DNA of 64,000 nucleotides from Chloroflexota bacterium (GCA_005881275.1 VBEF01000042.1:1-64000), one strand, 5' to 3'; positions 20,548 through 30,183 are shown, counted from the first letter of the stretch. Notes: generated from the sequence alone by a model not told the origin. Numbers and translations: made by a program.

Positions 20548-22010
20548 CGAGGGGGGTCATAGCGACCCCACATCACCTCGCTTCGGAGGTTGGGGCTCAG
20601 GTCCTGCGGGACGGCGGAAACGCGATCGACGCGGTGGTCGCCGCCGACGCGGTCCTGTGCGTCGTATACCCGCACATGACGTCGGTTGCCGGCGACCTGA
20701 TGGCGATCGTGTGGCCGGCCGGCGCGACCTCTCCCGTGGGACTCATCGGGGCCGGCCGTTCGGGCGAGCTCGCGAGCGTAGAAGCCGTCCGCGCCCGCGG
20801 ACACGAAACGATGCCCGCCCGAGGACCGCTGACCGTGACGGTCCCAGGCACGGTCGAGGCGTGGGGGAGGCTGCTCGAGCGCTTTGGCAGCTTCGGATTC
20901 GGGGCCGTGCTCGAAGCCGCCGCCGGATTGGCCCAGGACGGCTACATCATCACGCCTCAGCTGTCGCGCGCCCTGCAGTCGGCCGCCGGGTGGCTCGGCC
21001 GCGAGCCGGGCACTTTCGCGCTGTATCCGCCCATGGAAGCCGGAATGGTGCTTCGCAATCCCGACCTCGCGTCGGTCCTGCATGAGATCGGGCACAGCGG
21101 ACTCAACGGCTTCTACCGGGGAGAGGTCGCGGCCTCGCTTGCGTCAGCGATCGAGCGTCGCGACGGTTTCGTGACGAGACAAGATCTCGCGACCCACCGC
21201 TCGCATTGGGTCGATCCGATCAGCTTTGCCTATCGCGACCTGATCCTGTACGAGCTGCCACCTCCCACCCAGGGGCTTGCGGCCGCCGCGATGATGGTCC
21301 GGCTCGCGGCGGGAATGGAGTTCCGAACGGCTCGCGACGCGGCCTACGCGCTGCGCGAGCGGTACATCACCGACCCGGATTTCTCGGTTGCTCCGGTCGA
21401 GCCTTTCCTGAACCCTGACCACGTCCCCGCCGGACATGCGCGAGCCCACGATTTCGGCGACACGGTCTACCTCTGCACAGCCGACGAGCATGGAAACGTC
21501 GTCTCCCTGATCCAGAGCGTCGCCTACGACTTCGGATCGGGGATCGTCGCCGAAGGCACGGGAATGCTCCTCCAGAACCGCGGCGCCTACTTCAGCCTCG
21601 ACGAAAAGCACGTCAACAAGCTGGAGGCGAGGAAGCGCACCATGCACACGCTCATCCCCGCGATGGCGGCGCGCGACGGGCGGCCGTGGGCGGCCTTCGG
21701 GTCGATGGGCGCGGATCTCCAGCCGCAGCTGCAGGCACAGCTCCTGAGCTTTCTCGCCGACGAGGGCCTCGATCCGGCCGAGGCCACGGCGCGGCCGCGG
21801 ATGGCGATCCTGCCGGACGGTGTCACGCTCGCGATGGAAGCCGACTACCCGAACGCGGCCCAACTCTCGCGATCCGACCGCAATGTGCGCCTGATGCCCG
21901 CTCAGCACCCCTCGTTCGGCCACGGGCACGCGATCGTGATCGACGGGCCCGACGCCTGGCGCGCGGGCGCCGACCCGCGCTCCGACGGCTCCGTAGAACA
22001 CGTCGGATAG
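20544..22010 (+). CDS. ggt: Gamma-glutamyltranspeptidase family protein
   Basis: ASEVGAQVLRDGGNAIDAVVA, PGTVEAW, GDTVYLCTADEHGNVVSLIQS. Confidence 0.85.
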   Translation: MTRGVIATPHHLASEVGAQVLRDGGNAIDAVVAADAVLCVVYPHMTSVAGDLMAIVWPAGATSPVGLIGAGRSGELASVEAVRARGHETMPARGPLTVTVPGTVEAWGRLLERFGSFGFGAVLEAAAGLAQDGYIITPQLSRALQSAAGWLGREPGTFALYPPMEAGMVLRNPDLASVLHEIGHSGLNGFYRGEVAASLASAIERRDGFVTRQDLATHRSHWVDPISFAYRDLILYELPPPTQGLAAAAMMVRLAAGMEFRTARDAAYALRERYITDPDFSVAPVEPFLNPDHVPAGHARAHDFGDTVYLCTADEHGNVVSLIQSVAYDFGSGIVAEGTGMLLQNRGAYFSLDEKHVNKLEARKRTMHTLIPAMAARDGRPWAAFGSMGADLQPQLQAQLLSFLADEGLDPAEATARPRMAILPDGVTLAMEADYPNAAQLSRSDRNVRLMPAQHPSFGHGHAIVIDGPDAWRAGADPRSDGSVEHVG

Positions 22011-22061
22011 TCCGGACTATCCGGGCTTCTCGTCGAGGCCAACCCAGGATAGTCCGGACTA
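22005..22061. repeat. Paired palindromic repeat, locus 2: 22005-22022 and 22047-22061
   Basis: GGATAGTCCGGACTATCC and GGATAGTCCGGACTA; spacing 42 bp. Confidence 0.9.
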
Positions 22062-22103
22062 ACAGGCATGTTGGCGTCGAAAACGCCCCGGGCAGGCGCC
22101 CCC

Positions 22104-22109
22104 GTATAC
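22104..22109 (+). promoter_or_regulatory. Candidate -10 element TATACT for rpsO
   Basis: 12 nt between motif start region and TTG start 22121; implies short leader. Confidence 0.4.
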
Positions 22110-22120
22110 TGGCCAGCGAG

Positions 22121-22391
22121 TTTGGCAGTCGAGAACGAAGTCAAAGGCAAGCTGATCGCGGACCACAGGCGCGCAGACAAGGACACGGGATCGCCCGAGG
22201 TCCAGATCGCGCTTCACACCGCAAGGATCCGGGAGCTCACCGAGCACCTGAAGACGCACGCCAAGGACCACCACTCGCGCCGCGGCCTTCTTCTCCTGGT
22301 CGGCAAGCAAAGGCGTCTGCTGAACTACCTGAGGGACACCGACATCGAGCGCTATCGCGCGCTCGTCGCCAAGCTCGGCATCAGGAGATAG
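22121..22391 (+). CDS. rpsO: 30S ribosomal protein S15 (TTG start)
   Basis: [50 protein letters not shown]. Confidence 0.95.
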
Positions 22392-22409
22392 TTCGGCCAA
22401 TTTAATTTC

Positions 22410-22520
22410 GGGAGGACCCTAGCCGGTAGCGCGGGTCAGCTCTTAGAAGCCCCCACTCAGCGTCAGTTAAGTGGCAGCTGCTAGGAATCTGACCCACAGT
22501 CGCACCGCCGGGTTCCTCCC
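22410..22520 (+). ncRNA. Long imperfect hairpin in the rpsO-pnp intergenic region (candidate pnp leader/RNase III-type site)
   Basis: GGGAGGACCC/GGGTTCCTCCC, CGGTAGCG/CGCACCG, GGGTCAG/CTGACCC, CTTAG/CTAGG, CCACT/AGTGG nested pairings. Confidence 0.7.
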
Positions 22521-22541
22521 ACATTCATGGAGGTATTTGGC

Positions 22542-24782
22542 GTGGCAGTAGTCACGAAAAACGTAGAAATCGCCGGCCGGCGCATCTCGCTGGAGACGGG
22601 TCGGGTGGCGGAGCAGGCGAACGGGGCGGTGATCATCCGCCAGGGCGACACGGTGGTCCTGAGCACCGCGGTGATGGCCAAGGAGCCGCGCGAGGGGATC
22701 GACTGGTTTCCGCTCACGTGCGATTACGAAGAGAAGTTGTACGCCGCGGGCAAGATCCCTGGCGCGTTCATGCGGCGTGAGGGCAGGCCCAGCGAGACGG
22801 CGATCCTCGCGTCCCGGCTGACCGACCGGCCCCTGCGGCCTCTGTTCCCGGAGGGATTCCGGCTCGACGTCCAGGTCATCTCGACCGTACTGTCAGTCGA
22901 CCAGGAGAGCGACCCGACGATCCTCAGCATCAACGGCGCCTCGACGGCGCTGGTGATCTCCGACATCCCGTTCCAGGGACCGGTCGGCGCCGTGCGCATG
23001 GGCTACATCGACGGCAAGGTCGTCGTGAACCCGCCGATGTCGCAGATGGGCGACTCAGGGCTCGACCTCGTGGTCGCCGGCACGGCCGACGCGATCCTGA
23101 TGGTCGAGGCCGGCGCCAAGGGCGTCAGCGAGCAGGTCGTGCTCGACGCACTGGCCGCGGCGCATGAGGAGATCAAGCGGATCTGCGCCGCGCAGCTCGA
23201 GCTGCAGGAGCAGGTCGGGCTGGAGAAGCGGGAATGGATCCCCAACACGTACCCGGAGCAGATGCTCGAGATCGTGGGCGAGTACCTTGCCCTGCGCCTG
23301 GACCAGGTTCTCTACAGCCCGGACAAGGCATCTCGGGAGAACGCCCTCGACGACCTTCGCACCAAGACGATCGTTGAGCTCGGCGAGCGTTTCCCCGAGC
23401 ACATCGACATCCTCGGCAAGCTGTACGACAAGGCAGTCAAGGACCGCGTCCGCCAGCGCATCGTCGACGAGGGCATCCGCGTCGACGGTCGCGGCCTGAA
23501 TGACGTCCGCCAGATCACCGTCGAAGTAGGCGTGCTGCCCCGCACGCACGGCTCGGGCCTGTTCACCCGCGGCCAGACGCAGGCTTTGACGATCGCGACC
23601 CTCGGCTCGATGTCCGACCAGCAGAAGCTCGACGGGCTGACGGCTGAGGAATTCAAGCGGTTCATGCACCATTACAACTTCCCGCCGTACTCCGTGGGCG
23701 AGGCGCGACCCCAGCGCGGCCCGGGCCGGCGCGAGATCGGGCATGGCGCGCTCGCCGAGCGGGCGCTGCTGGCGGTCGTCCCACCGGTCGAGGACTGGCC
23801 TTACACGATCCGGCTCGTGTCCGAGATCCTGAGCTCGAACGGATCGACGTCGATGGCGTCCGTGTGTGGCTCGACGCTTGCGTTGATGGACGCGGGCGTC
23901 CCGATCAAGTCCCCGGTCGCCGGCATCGCGATGGGTCTGGTGACGCGCGAAGGCAAGTTCGCGGTGCTGACCGACATCCAGGGAGTCGAAGACGCGCTCG
24001 GCGACATGGACTTCAAGGTGGCGGGCACGCGCGACGGAATCACCGCGCTGCAGATGGACATCAAGATCAAAGGCCTGACCCACGAGATCCTGGCCCAGGC
24101 ACTGGAGCAGGCGCGCGAAGCGCGACTCTTCGTGCTCGACAAGATGCTCGCGGTGCTGCCTCGTCCGCGCACTGAGATGAGCCACTACGCGCCGCGCATC
24201 ACCACGATCCTGATCAACCCCGACAAGATCCGCGACATCATCGGCCCAGGAGGCAAGATGATCCGCAAGATCACCGAGGAGACCGGGGCGCAGATCGACG
24301 TCGAGGACGACGGTCGCGTCTTCATCGCGGCGGTCGACCAGGAAGCCGGCCGCAAGGCGATCGACTGGATCAAGAGCCTGACCGACGAGGTCGAGGTCGG
24401 CAGGATCTACCAGGGCAAGGTCGTGCGCATCATGCCCTTTGGCGCGTTCGTCGAGGTCCTGCCGAACCAGGACGGGCTCGTGCACATCTCAAAGCTCACC
24501 GACCATCGCGTCGAGCGGGTCGAAGAGGTGTGCAACATCGGCGACGAGATCGTGGTCAAGGCGGTCGAGATCGACAGCCAGGGCCGCCTGAACCTGAGCC
24601 GCCAGGCCGCGATCGAAGAGCTGACTGCGAAGGGCCTGCCCATCGAGGAGAAGATCAGCCAGGAGGCCATGGCTCTGGCCCTGGCATCACCTCCGCCCGC
24701 ACCGCGCGAGGGTGGTTTCGGTGGTCGGGATCGGGGTGGGCGAAACGGCGGCGGGCGGGGCCGGGGGCCCCGACGGGACTGA
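22542..24782 (+). CDS. pnp: Polyribonucleotide nucleotidyltransferase (GTG start after GGAGG)
   Basis: RNase PH domains, KH (IIGPGGKMIRKITEETGAQIDVEDDG) and S1 domains. Confidence 0.96.
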   Translation: MAVVTKNVEIAGRRISLETGRVAEQANGAVIIRQGDTVVLSTAVMAKEPREGIDWFPLTCDYEEKLYAAGKIPGAFMRREGRPSETAILASRLTDRPLRPLFPEGFRLDVQVISTVLSVDQESDPTILSINGASTALVISDIPFQGPVGAVRMGYIDGKVVVNPPMSQMGDSGLDLVVAGTADAILMVEAGAKGVSEQVVLDALAAAHEEIKRICAAQLELQEQVGLEKREWIPNTYPEQMLEIVGEYLALRLDQVLYSPDKASRENALDDLRTKTIVELGERFPEHIDILGKLYDKAVKDRVRQRIVDEGIRVDGRGLNDVRQITVEVGVLPRTHGSGLFTRGQTQALTIATLGSMSDQQKLDGLTAEEFKRFMHHYNFPPYSVGEARPQRGPGRREIGHGALAERALLAVVPPVEDWPYTIRLVSEILSSNGSTSMASVCGSTLALMDAGVPIKSPVAGIAMGLVTREGKFAVLTDIQGVEDALGDMDFKVAGTRDGITALQMDIKIKGLTHEILAQALEQAREARLFVLDKMLAVLPRPRTEMSHYAPRITTILINPDKIRDIIGPGGKMIRKITEETGAQIDVEDDGRVFIAAVDQEAGRKAIDWIKSLTDEVEVGRIYQGKVVRIMPFGAFVEVLPNQDGLVHISKLTDHRVERVEEVCNIGDEIVVKAVEIDSQGRLNLSRQAAIEELTAKGLPIEEKISQEAMALALASPPPAPREGGFGGRDRGGRNGGGRGRGPRRD

Positions 24783-24794
24783 CACCCGACTGAG

Positions 24795-25553
24795 ATGACC
24801 GAGCGGATTAAGGTCGCGGTGGCGGGACATCGCGGCAGGGTCGGCTCGGTCCTCGTTGCGGCCTTCCAGTCCGAGCCGAACATCGATTTCGTCGGCGGTA
24901 TTGGGCGCGGTGACGACCTGGCCGCGTTCCTGCATGAGAAGCGACCGCAGGCGCTGGTCGACTTCACACGCCCATCGGAAGCGGTGCACAACGCGCTGGC
25001 GGGGGTCGCCGCGGGGGCTTCTCCCGTGATCGGCACCACGGGGCTGTCGGCGTCGGACATCGACAAGCTGGAAACCGCGTGCCAGGCTAAGAGGCTCGGC
25101 GGCATCGTCGCGCCGAATTTTGCGGTCGGCGCCGTGCTGATGATGCACCTGGCGGACATCGCGGCACCGCATTTCGACGCGGTCGAGATCATCGAGATGC
25201 ATCACGCCGCGAAGCTCGACGCGCCATCGGGGACGGCGTTGTCGACGGCGCGCCGCGTGGCGGCGCGGCGTAAGGGCAAGAGCTTCGAGTACAGGAAGTC
25301 GGAAAAGGAAACGCTGCCTGGCACCCGAGGTGGGGAGGAGGGTGGCGTCGCCGTGCACAGCGTGCGCCTGCCCGGCTTCGTCGCGGACCAGGAGGTCATC
25401 TTCGGCCTGCCCGGCCAGACCTTGACGATCGCGCACCGGACCACGAGCCGCGAGGCTTACGTCCCGGGCGTCCTACTCGCGATCCGCAAGGTCACGAGCG
25501 AGCCCCGGTTCTATCGCGGACTCGACCAGCTGCTCGGCCTCAGTGTTGATTAG
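24795..25553 (+). CDS. dapB: 4-hydroxy-tetrahydrodipicolinate reductase
   Basis: EIIEMHHAAKLDAPSGTAL. Confidence 0.92.
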   Translation: MTERIKVAVAGHRGRVGSVLVAAFQSEPNIDFVGGIGRGDDLAAFLHEKRPQALVDFTRPSEAVHNALAGVAAGASPVIGTTGLSASDIDKLETACQAKRLGGIVAPNFAVGAVLMMHLADIAAPHFDAVEIIEMHHAAKLDAPSGTALSTARRVAARRKGKSFEYRKSEKETLPGTRGGEEGGVAVHSVRLPGFVADQEVIFGLPGQTLTIAHRTTSREAYVPGVLLAIRKVTSEPRFYRGLDQLLGLSVD

Positions 25554-25580
25554 TCCGCCCGACAAAAGTAAACTGGCCCC

Positions 25581-26609
25581 GTGCCCACCTCCAAGCGATT
25601 AAACGTTGCTGTCGTCGGCGCGACCGGCATGGTCGGCAACGAAATGCTGCGCGTACTGTCGCAGCGCGAATTCCCGAGCGAGCGCGTCATCGCGCTTGCG
25701 TCCGAGCGATCGAAGGGCATGACGGTGCCGTACAACGGAAGCTCGATTCAGGTCGAGGAGCTCAACGAGTCCGCGTTCAAAGGCATCGACGTCGCGCTGT
25801 TCGCGGCAAGCGGTGACATCGCATTGATGTACGGTCCGCAGGCGGCGGAATCGGGGGCCCTGGTCATCGACAACAGCTCGGCGTGGCGGATGAAGCAAAA
25901 CGTGCCGCTCGTCGTCCCCGAGGTGAACAGCGACGACATACGCGACAACGAAGGCATCATCGCCAACCCGAACTGCTGCGCCATTCCGCTGACGGTGATC
26001 CTGAACCCGCTGAAAAAGAAGGCGGGGCTGGAGAGGGTGCTGGTCGCCACGTACCAGTCAGCGTCGGGTGCGGGGCGGGCCCTGGTCGATGAGCTCGAGG
26101 AGCAGACGAAGGCCATCGCGGCCGGCGAGGAACCATCCGCATCGGTGTACCCGTACCAGCTTGCCTACAACGTCGTCCCGGGTGGATGGCGTCCGGAGGC
26201 TGACGGCTACAACGAAGAGGAGGTCAAGATCGTCAACGAGACGCGCAAGATCCTTCACGAGCCGGAGCTTCGCATCACAGCGGCCTGCGTACGTGTGCCC
26301 GTGCCGGTTGGACACGGCGAGTCAGTGTTCATCGAGACGACCGAGAAGATCACCGCCGACGAGGTGCGCGAGCTGCTCTCGACCTCGCCCGGAATTGCGG
26401 TCCAGGACGACCCGCACGCAAGGCTGTATCCGACACCGCACGGGGTTGCCGGGAAGGACGAGGTCTACGTCGGCCGGATCCGCGACGACGCCTCGTCACG
26501 ACACGGTCTCGTCTTGTGGATCGTGTCCGACAACCTGCGCAAGGGTGCCGCGCTGAACGCCGTGCAGATCGCGGAAAAAGCCATCGAGATGGGAGTCATA
26601 GGAAAGTGA
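25581..26609 (+). CDS. asd: Aspartate-semialdehyde dehydrogenase
   Basis: GATGMVGNEMLRVL, NPNCCAIPL, SASGAGR. Confidence 0.93.
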   Translation: MPTSKRLNVAVVGATGMVGNEMLRVLSQREFPSERVIALASERSKGMTVPYNGSSIQVEELNESAFKGIDVALFAASGDIALMYGPQAAESGALVIDNSSAWRMKQNVPLVVPEVNSDDIRDNEGIIANPNCCAIPLTVILNPLKKKAGLERVLVATYQSASGAGRALVDELEEQTKAIAAGEEPSASVYPYQLAYNVVPGGWRPEADGYNEEEVKIVNETRKILHEPELRITAACVRVPVPVGHGESVFIETTEKITADEVRELLSTSPGIAVQDDPHARLYPTPHGVAGKDEVYVGRIRDDASSRHGLVLWIVSDNLRKGAALNAVQIAEKAIEMGVIGK

Positions 26610-27517
26610 GTAAAGAGATAGGACGCCTTCTGACCGCGATGATCACTCCGTTCAAGGCCGATGGGGCGGTCGACTATGCGGCGGCGGAAAAGCTCGCCGT
26701 GCTGCTGGTCAACGACGGGTCCGACGGTGTCGTCGTCTCGGGCACGACCGGTGAGTCGCCGAGCCTGAGCGACGCGGAGAAGATCGAGCTGTTGCGAGCG
26801 GTCAAGGGCGCGATTCCCGGCAAGAACATCGTCGCCGGCACCGGAAGCAACAACACCCATCACTCAGTCGAGCTTTCGGAGCTCGCCATGAAGGCCGGCG
26901 CGGACGCCCTGCTCGCGGTCGTCCCTTACTACAACAAGCCGCCTCAGGACGGCATGTACCAGCACTTCAAGGCGATCTCCGAGGTCGGCCCGACGATCAT
27001 GTACAACATCCAGGGCCGCACGGCCGTGAACATGACTGCCGCGACGACGCTGCGCTGCGCCGAGCTGCCCGGAATCATCGGAGTCAAAGAGGCAAGCGGC
27101 GACCTGGACCAGATCGGCCTCGTGTGCGCGAGCAAGCCTGACGGATTCAAGGTGTGGAGCGGCGACGACAGCTGGACCCTTCCGATCATGGCGGTGGGCG
27201 GCCACGGCGTTATCTGTGTCGTGTCGCACATTGCGGGACGATCGATGGCTCGCCTGATCGAGGCTTACCGCAAGGGCGAGAACGATGTGGCGCGCGACAT
27301 CCACCACGGGCTGCTTCCCGTGATCAAGACCCTGATGACCACGGCCGCCAACCCGGTTCCGATCAAGTCGGCGCTGAACGCGATGGGTTTCAACGCGGGA
27401 CCGTTCCGCCTTCCGCTCGTTCCCCTCACCGATGATCAGCTCAAGTCGGTGTTGAAGACGATTTCTGAAGCGGGCGAGTACATCACCTTTGCCAAGCCCG
27501 GGGTGAAAGTCGCTTAG
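26606..27517 (+). CDS. dapA: 4-hydroxy-tetrahydrodipicolinate synthase
   Basis: SGTTGESPSLSDAEK, YYNKPPQDGMYQHF; GTGA overlap with asd. Confidence 0.94.
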   Translation: MSKEIGRLLTAMITPFKADGAVDYAAAEKLAVLLVNDGSDGVVVSGTTGESPSLSDAEKIELLRAVKGAIPGKNIVAGTGSNNTHHSVELSELAMKAGADALLAVVPYYNKPPQDGMYQHFKAISEVGPTIMYNIQGRTAVNMTAATTLRCAELPGIIGVKEASGDLDQIGLVCASKPDGFKVWSGDDSWTLPIMAVGGHGVICVVSHIAGRSMARLIEAYRKGENDVARDIHHGLLPVIKTLMTTAANPVPIKSALNAMGFNAGPFRLPLVPLTDDQLKSVLKTISEAGEYITFAKPGVKVA

Positions 27518-27530
27518 CGCCCCCACGGAG

Positions 27531-28142
27531 CTGATCCGGCTCCACGAAGTCATCCGGTCGTGCAAGAACTGCGGGCTCCATGCCACTCGCACTCAGGCGG
27601 TGCCAGGCGCCGGCCCATGTCCCAGCAACATCCTGATCGTCGGCGAAGCTCCAGGCTTCAACGAGGACCGTCAGGGCGAACCGTTCGTCGGCGCGGCGGG
27701 AAAGCTGCTCGACACCCTGCTCAACCGCATCGGCCTGAGCCGAGCCGACGTCTACATCACCAATGTGCTCAAATGCCGGCCGCCGATGAACCGCGACCCG
27801 ATGCCGAATGAGGCTGAGGCGTGCTCGCCATACCTGAAGCAGCAGCTCGACCTCGTCAGACCGAAGGTGGTGCTGATTTTGGGCCGGCACGCGCTCGAGC
27901 GCCTGATGCCGGGCCAGGGCTCGATCTCGCGCATCCACGGCAGCCTGATCCGGCGTGGCGACGTCGCGTACGTGCCGCTGTACCACCCGGCCGCCGCGCT
28001 GCACAACGGCTCGCTCGTCGCGGACCTGGAGCATGACTTCGACCAGGTGAAGCGGTACCTCGACCAGGTGCTGGCGCCGCCGCCGCCTCCGGTCGCGGTC
28101 GCTTCGCCGAAACAGGAATCAGAGCAACTGCGACTCTTGTGA
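27531..28142 (+). CDS. Uracil-DNA glycosylase, type 4/5-like Fe-S family (start uncertain, no ATG/GTG/TTG before the Cys motif)
   Basis: CKNCGLHATRTQAVPGAGP, GEAPGFNEDRQGEPFVGAAGKLLD, YHPAAAL. Confidence 0.88.
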   Translation: MIRLHEVIRSCKNCGLHATRTQAVPGAGPCPSNILIVGEAPGFNEDRQGEPFVGAAGKLLDTLLNRIGLSRADVYITNVLKCRPPMNRDPMPNEAEACSPYLKQQLDLVRPKVVLILGRHALERLMPGQGSISRIHGSLIRRGDVAYVPLYHPAAALHNGSLVADLEHDFDQVKRYLDQVLAPPPPPVAVASPKQESEQLRLL

Positions 28143-29794
28143 AATCTCGGCTGCGGTATATCCCGCTTGGCGGCCTCGGCGAGGTCGGCATCAACATGTG
28201 GGCGCTGGAGTGGGAGGGCAAGGTCGTCGTCGTCGACGCGGGCCTCATGTTTCCGCAGGAGGACATGCTCGGCATCGACCTCGTCCTTCCGGACATCTCC
28301 TACCTGCTGCACGGCGGCCGCGAAGTGCTGGGCATCTTCCTCACCCACGGCCACGAAGATCACATCGGCGGCCTGCCGTTTGCGCTGAAGAAGCTGAACG
28401 TCCCAGTCTTCGGCACGCGGCTGACCCTGGGCCTGCTCAAGCCGAAGCTGAAAGAGCACCGCATCCTGCGCGAATCAGACTTGCGCGAGGTGAGGGTGGG
28501 CGACTCGGTGCAGCTCGGCCCGTTTCGCCTCGAGACGGTCTCGGTCTGCCACTCGATACCCGACGCGGTGGCCCTCGCGATCGACACGCCCGTTGGACGT
28601 GTCGTCTACACGAGCGATTTCAAGCTCGACTCCGCTCCACCGGACGGCCTTCCGACCGACATGGCGCGCTTTCGCCGTCTGGGCGACGCCGGCGTGCTGC
28701 TCCTGCTCAGCGACTCCACGAACGCGGAGCGCGAGGGCCACTCGGGCTCCGAGCGCGACCTTCATGCCGCATTCGAGCGGATCTTCACCAATGCGCCATC
28801 ACGCATCGTCGTCGCCAACTTCGCGTCGAACATCCACCGCATCCAGCACCTCGTGCGCATGGCGACGCAGTTCGAACGTCGCGTGGCTGTCGTCGGACGC
28901 AGTCTCCGCGAGAACTTCCGGACCGCGCGAGAGCTCGGTTTCCTCAGCGTTCCTGACGGTGTTGTCGTCCCACTTGCGGACGTCGACAGGATTCCGCCCT
29001 CGAAGCTCTTGCTGCTCACGGCGGGCAGCCAGGGCGAGCCGATGTCAGCGCTTACCCGCTTTGCCGCGCAGCGCCACCCGTTCCTCAACGTGCGCAAGGA
29101 CGACTGGGTGGTGATCTCAGCGCGGCCAATCCCCGGCAACGAGCGAATGGTCCTGCAGACTGTGAACAACCTCTATCGACATGGCGCTCGCGTCTTTTAC
29201 TCAGAGGTCGGCAACGTGCACGTCACGGGCCACGCCCAGCGCGATGAGCTCCGGGAGATGCTGGATGCGGTCCGGCCTCGTTTCTTCATCCCGGTCCACG
29301 GCGAGTATCGCCAGCTTCTTCTTCACTCCGAGCTCGCGAAAGAGGCGGGAGTGGCCGCGGATCACATGGTGGTGGTGGAGGATGGCGAAACGGTCGAGCT
29401 CGACGCGGATTCGATGACGCGCGGAGAGAAGATCGGAACGGGGCTGGTCTATGTCGACGGCCTCGGCGTGGGTGACGTAGAGCAGGTGGTGCTGCGCGAC
29501 CGGCGGCATCTGGCCGAGGACGGGATCCTGGTCGTCACCCTGACGCTTGACCGGGATACTGGAGCTCTGCGCGCGGGTCCTGAGCTCGTGTCCCGCGGCG
29601 TGATCGAGCCGGAGCTGTCCACCACGCTGATGGCGGATGCGCGGGCGGCTGTGCTGGAAAGCATCGCGCGCTTCAGCGACTCGCACGCCGAGGTCAGCCT
29701 GCTCCAGGAAGTGGTCCACGACGCCGTGTCGAAGACGATCTACAAGCAGACGCGCCGGCGTCCTATGGTCATTCCCGTCGTGACGGAGATATGA
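28139..29794 (+). CDS. rnj: Ribonuclease J
   Basis: LTHGHEDHIGGLPF, SDSTNAEREGHSGSE, FIPVHGEYRQLLLH. Confidence 0.94.
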   Translation: MKSRLRYIPLGGLGEVGINMWALEWEGKVVVVDAGLMFPQEDMLGIDLVLPDISYLLHGGREVLGIFLTHGHEDHIGGLPFALKKLNVPVFGTRLTLGLLKPKLKEHRILRESDLREVRVGDSVQLGPFRLETVSVCHSIPDAVALAIDTPVGRVVYTSDFKLDSAPPDGLPTDMARFRRLGDAGVLLLLSDSTNAEREGHSGSERDLHAAFERIFTNAPSRIVVANFASNIHRIQHLVRMATQFERRVAVVGRSLRENFRTARELGFLSVPDGVVVPLADVDRIPPSKLLLLTAGSQGEPMSALTRFAAQRHPFLNVRKDDWVVISARPIPGNERMVLQTVNNLYRHGARVFYSEVGNVHVTGHAQRDELREMLDAVRPRFFIPVHGEYRQLLLHSELAKEAGVAADHMVVVEDGETVELDADSMTRGEKIGTGLVYVDGLGVGDVEQVVLRDRRHLAEDGILVVTLTLDRDTGALRAGPELVSRGVIEPELSTTLMADARAAVLESIARFSDSHAEVSLLQEVVHDAVSKTIYKQTRRRPMVIPVVTEI

Positions 29795-30090
29795 AGCTTC
29801 CGCCGCTTGCGCTGGTTGCGCCGAGCCTGTGTCCGCGTTGCGATCAGCCCGCGATGATGCTCGACCATTCAGAGGAGGCGCGCTGCGCCCATTGCGGGTT
29901 GCAGATTCATCAATGCGCGAACTGTCGCGGCATCGCAGGTCCGTTCGACCGCTACTGCGGGTTTTGTGGCTTTGAGATGGTGCAGGGGGAGAAGAGGCCG
30001 CTGTGGTGGCGGCTGTGGTTCCTGGCCGCGCTGCTGCCGGTCGCGCTGGGACTTGCGTACGGGATCGCGCAAGCGCAGGTGCACCGCTAG
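29791..30090 (+). CDS. Zinc-ribbon membrane protein
   Basis: Three CxxC motifs, one C-terminal TM; ATGA overlap with rnj. Confidence 0.6.
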   Translation: MKLPPLALVAPSLCPRCDQPAMMLDHSEEARCAHCGLQIHQCANCRGIAGPFDRYCGFCGFEMVQGEKRPLWWRLWFLAALLPVALGLAYGIAQAQVHR

Positions 30091-30112
30091 CGCACCGTAA
30101 CGCGTCAGGCCC

Positions 30113-30172
30113 GGATAGTCCGGACTAACCAGGCATCTGGCTTCGGACAACGCCGGATAGTCCGGACTATCC
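30113..30172. repeat. Paired palindromic repeat, locus 3: 30113-30127 and 30155-30172
   Basis: GGATAGTCCGGACTA and GGATAGTCCGGACTATCC; spacing 42 bp. Confidence 0.9.
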
Positions 30173-30183
30173 GAAAGTGTCGC

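Noticed and set aside
22410-22520. tRNA gene (7-bp GGGAGGA/TCCTCCC outer stem followed by ACA)
   Set aside because: About 111 nt long with one continuous nested stem; no D, anticodon and T arm arrangement
23055-24485. 476-aa minus-strand ORF
   Set aside because: Antisense to pnp; no recognisable domain; GC-rich shadow frame
19-30172. Repeats as a CRISPR array
   Set aside because: Only two copies per locus, palindromic units, 24-nt gaps, no leader or cas genes
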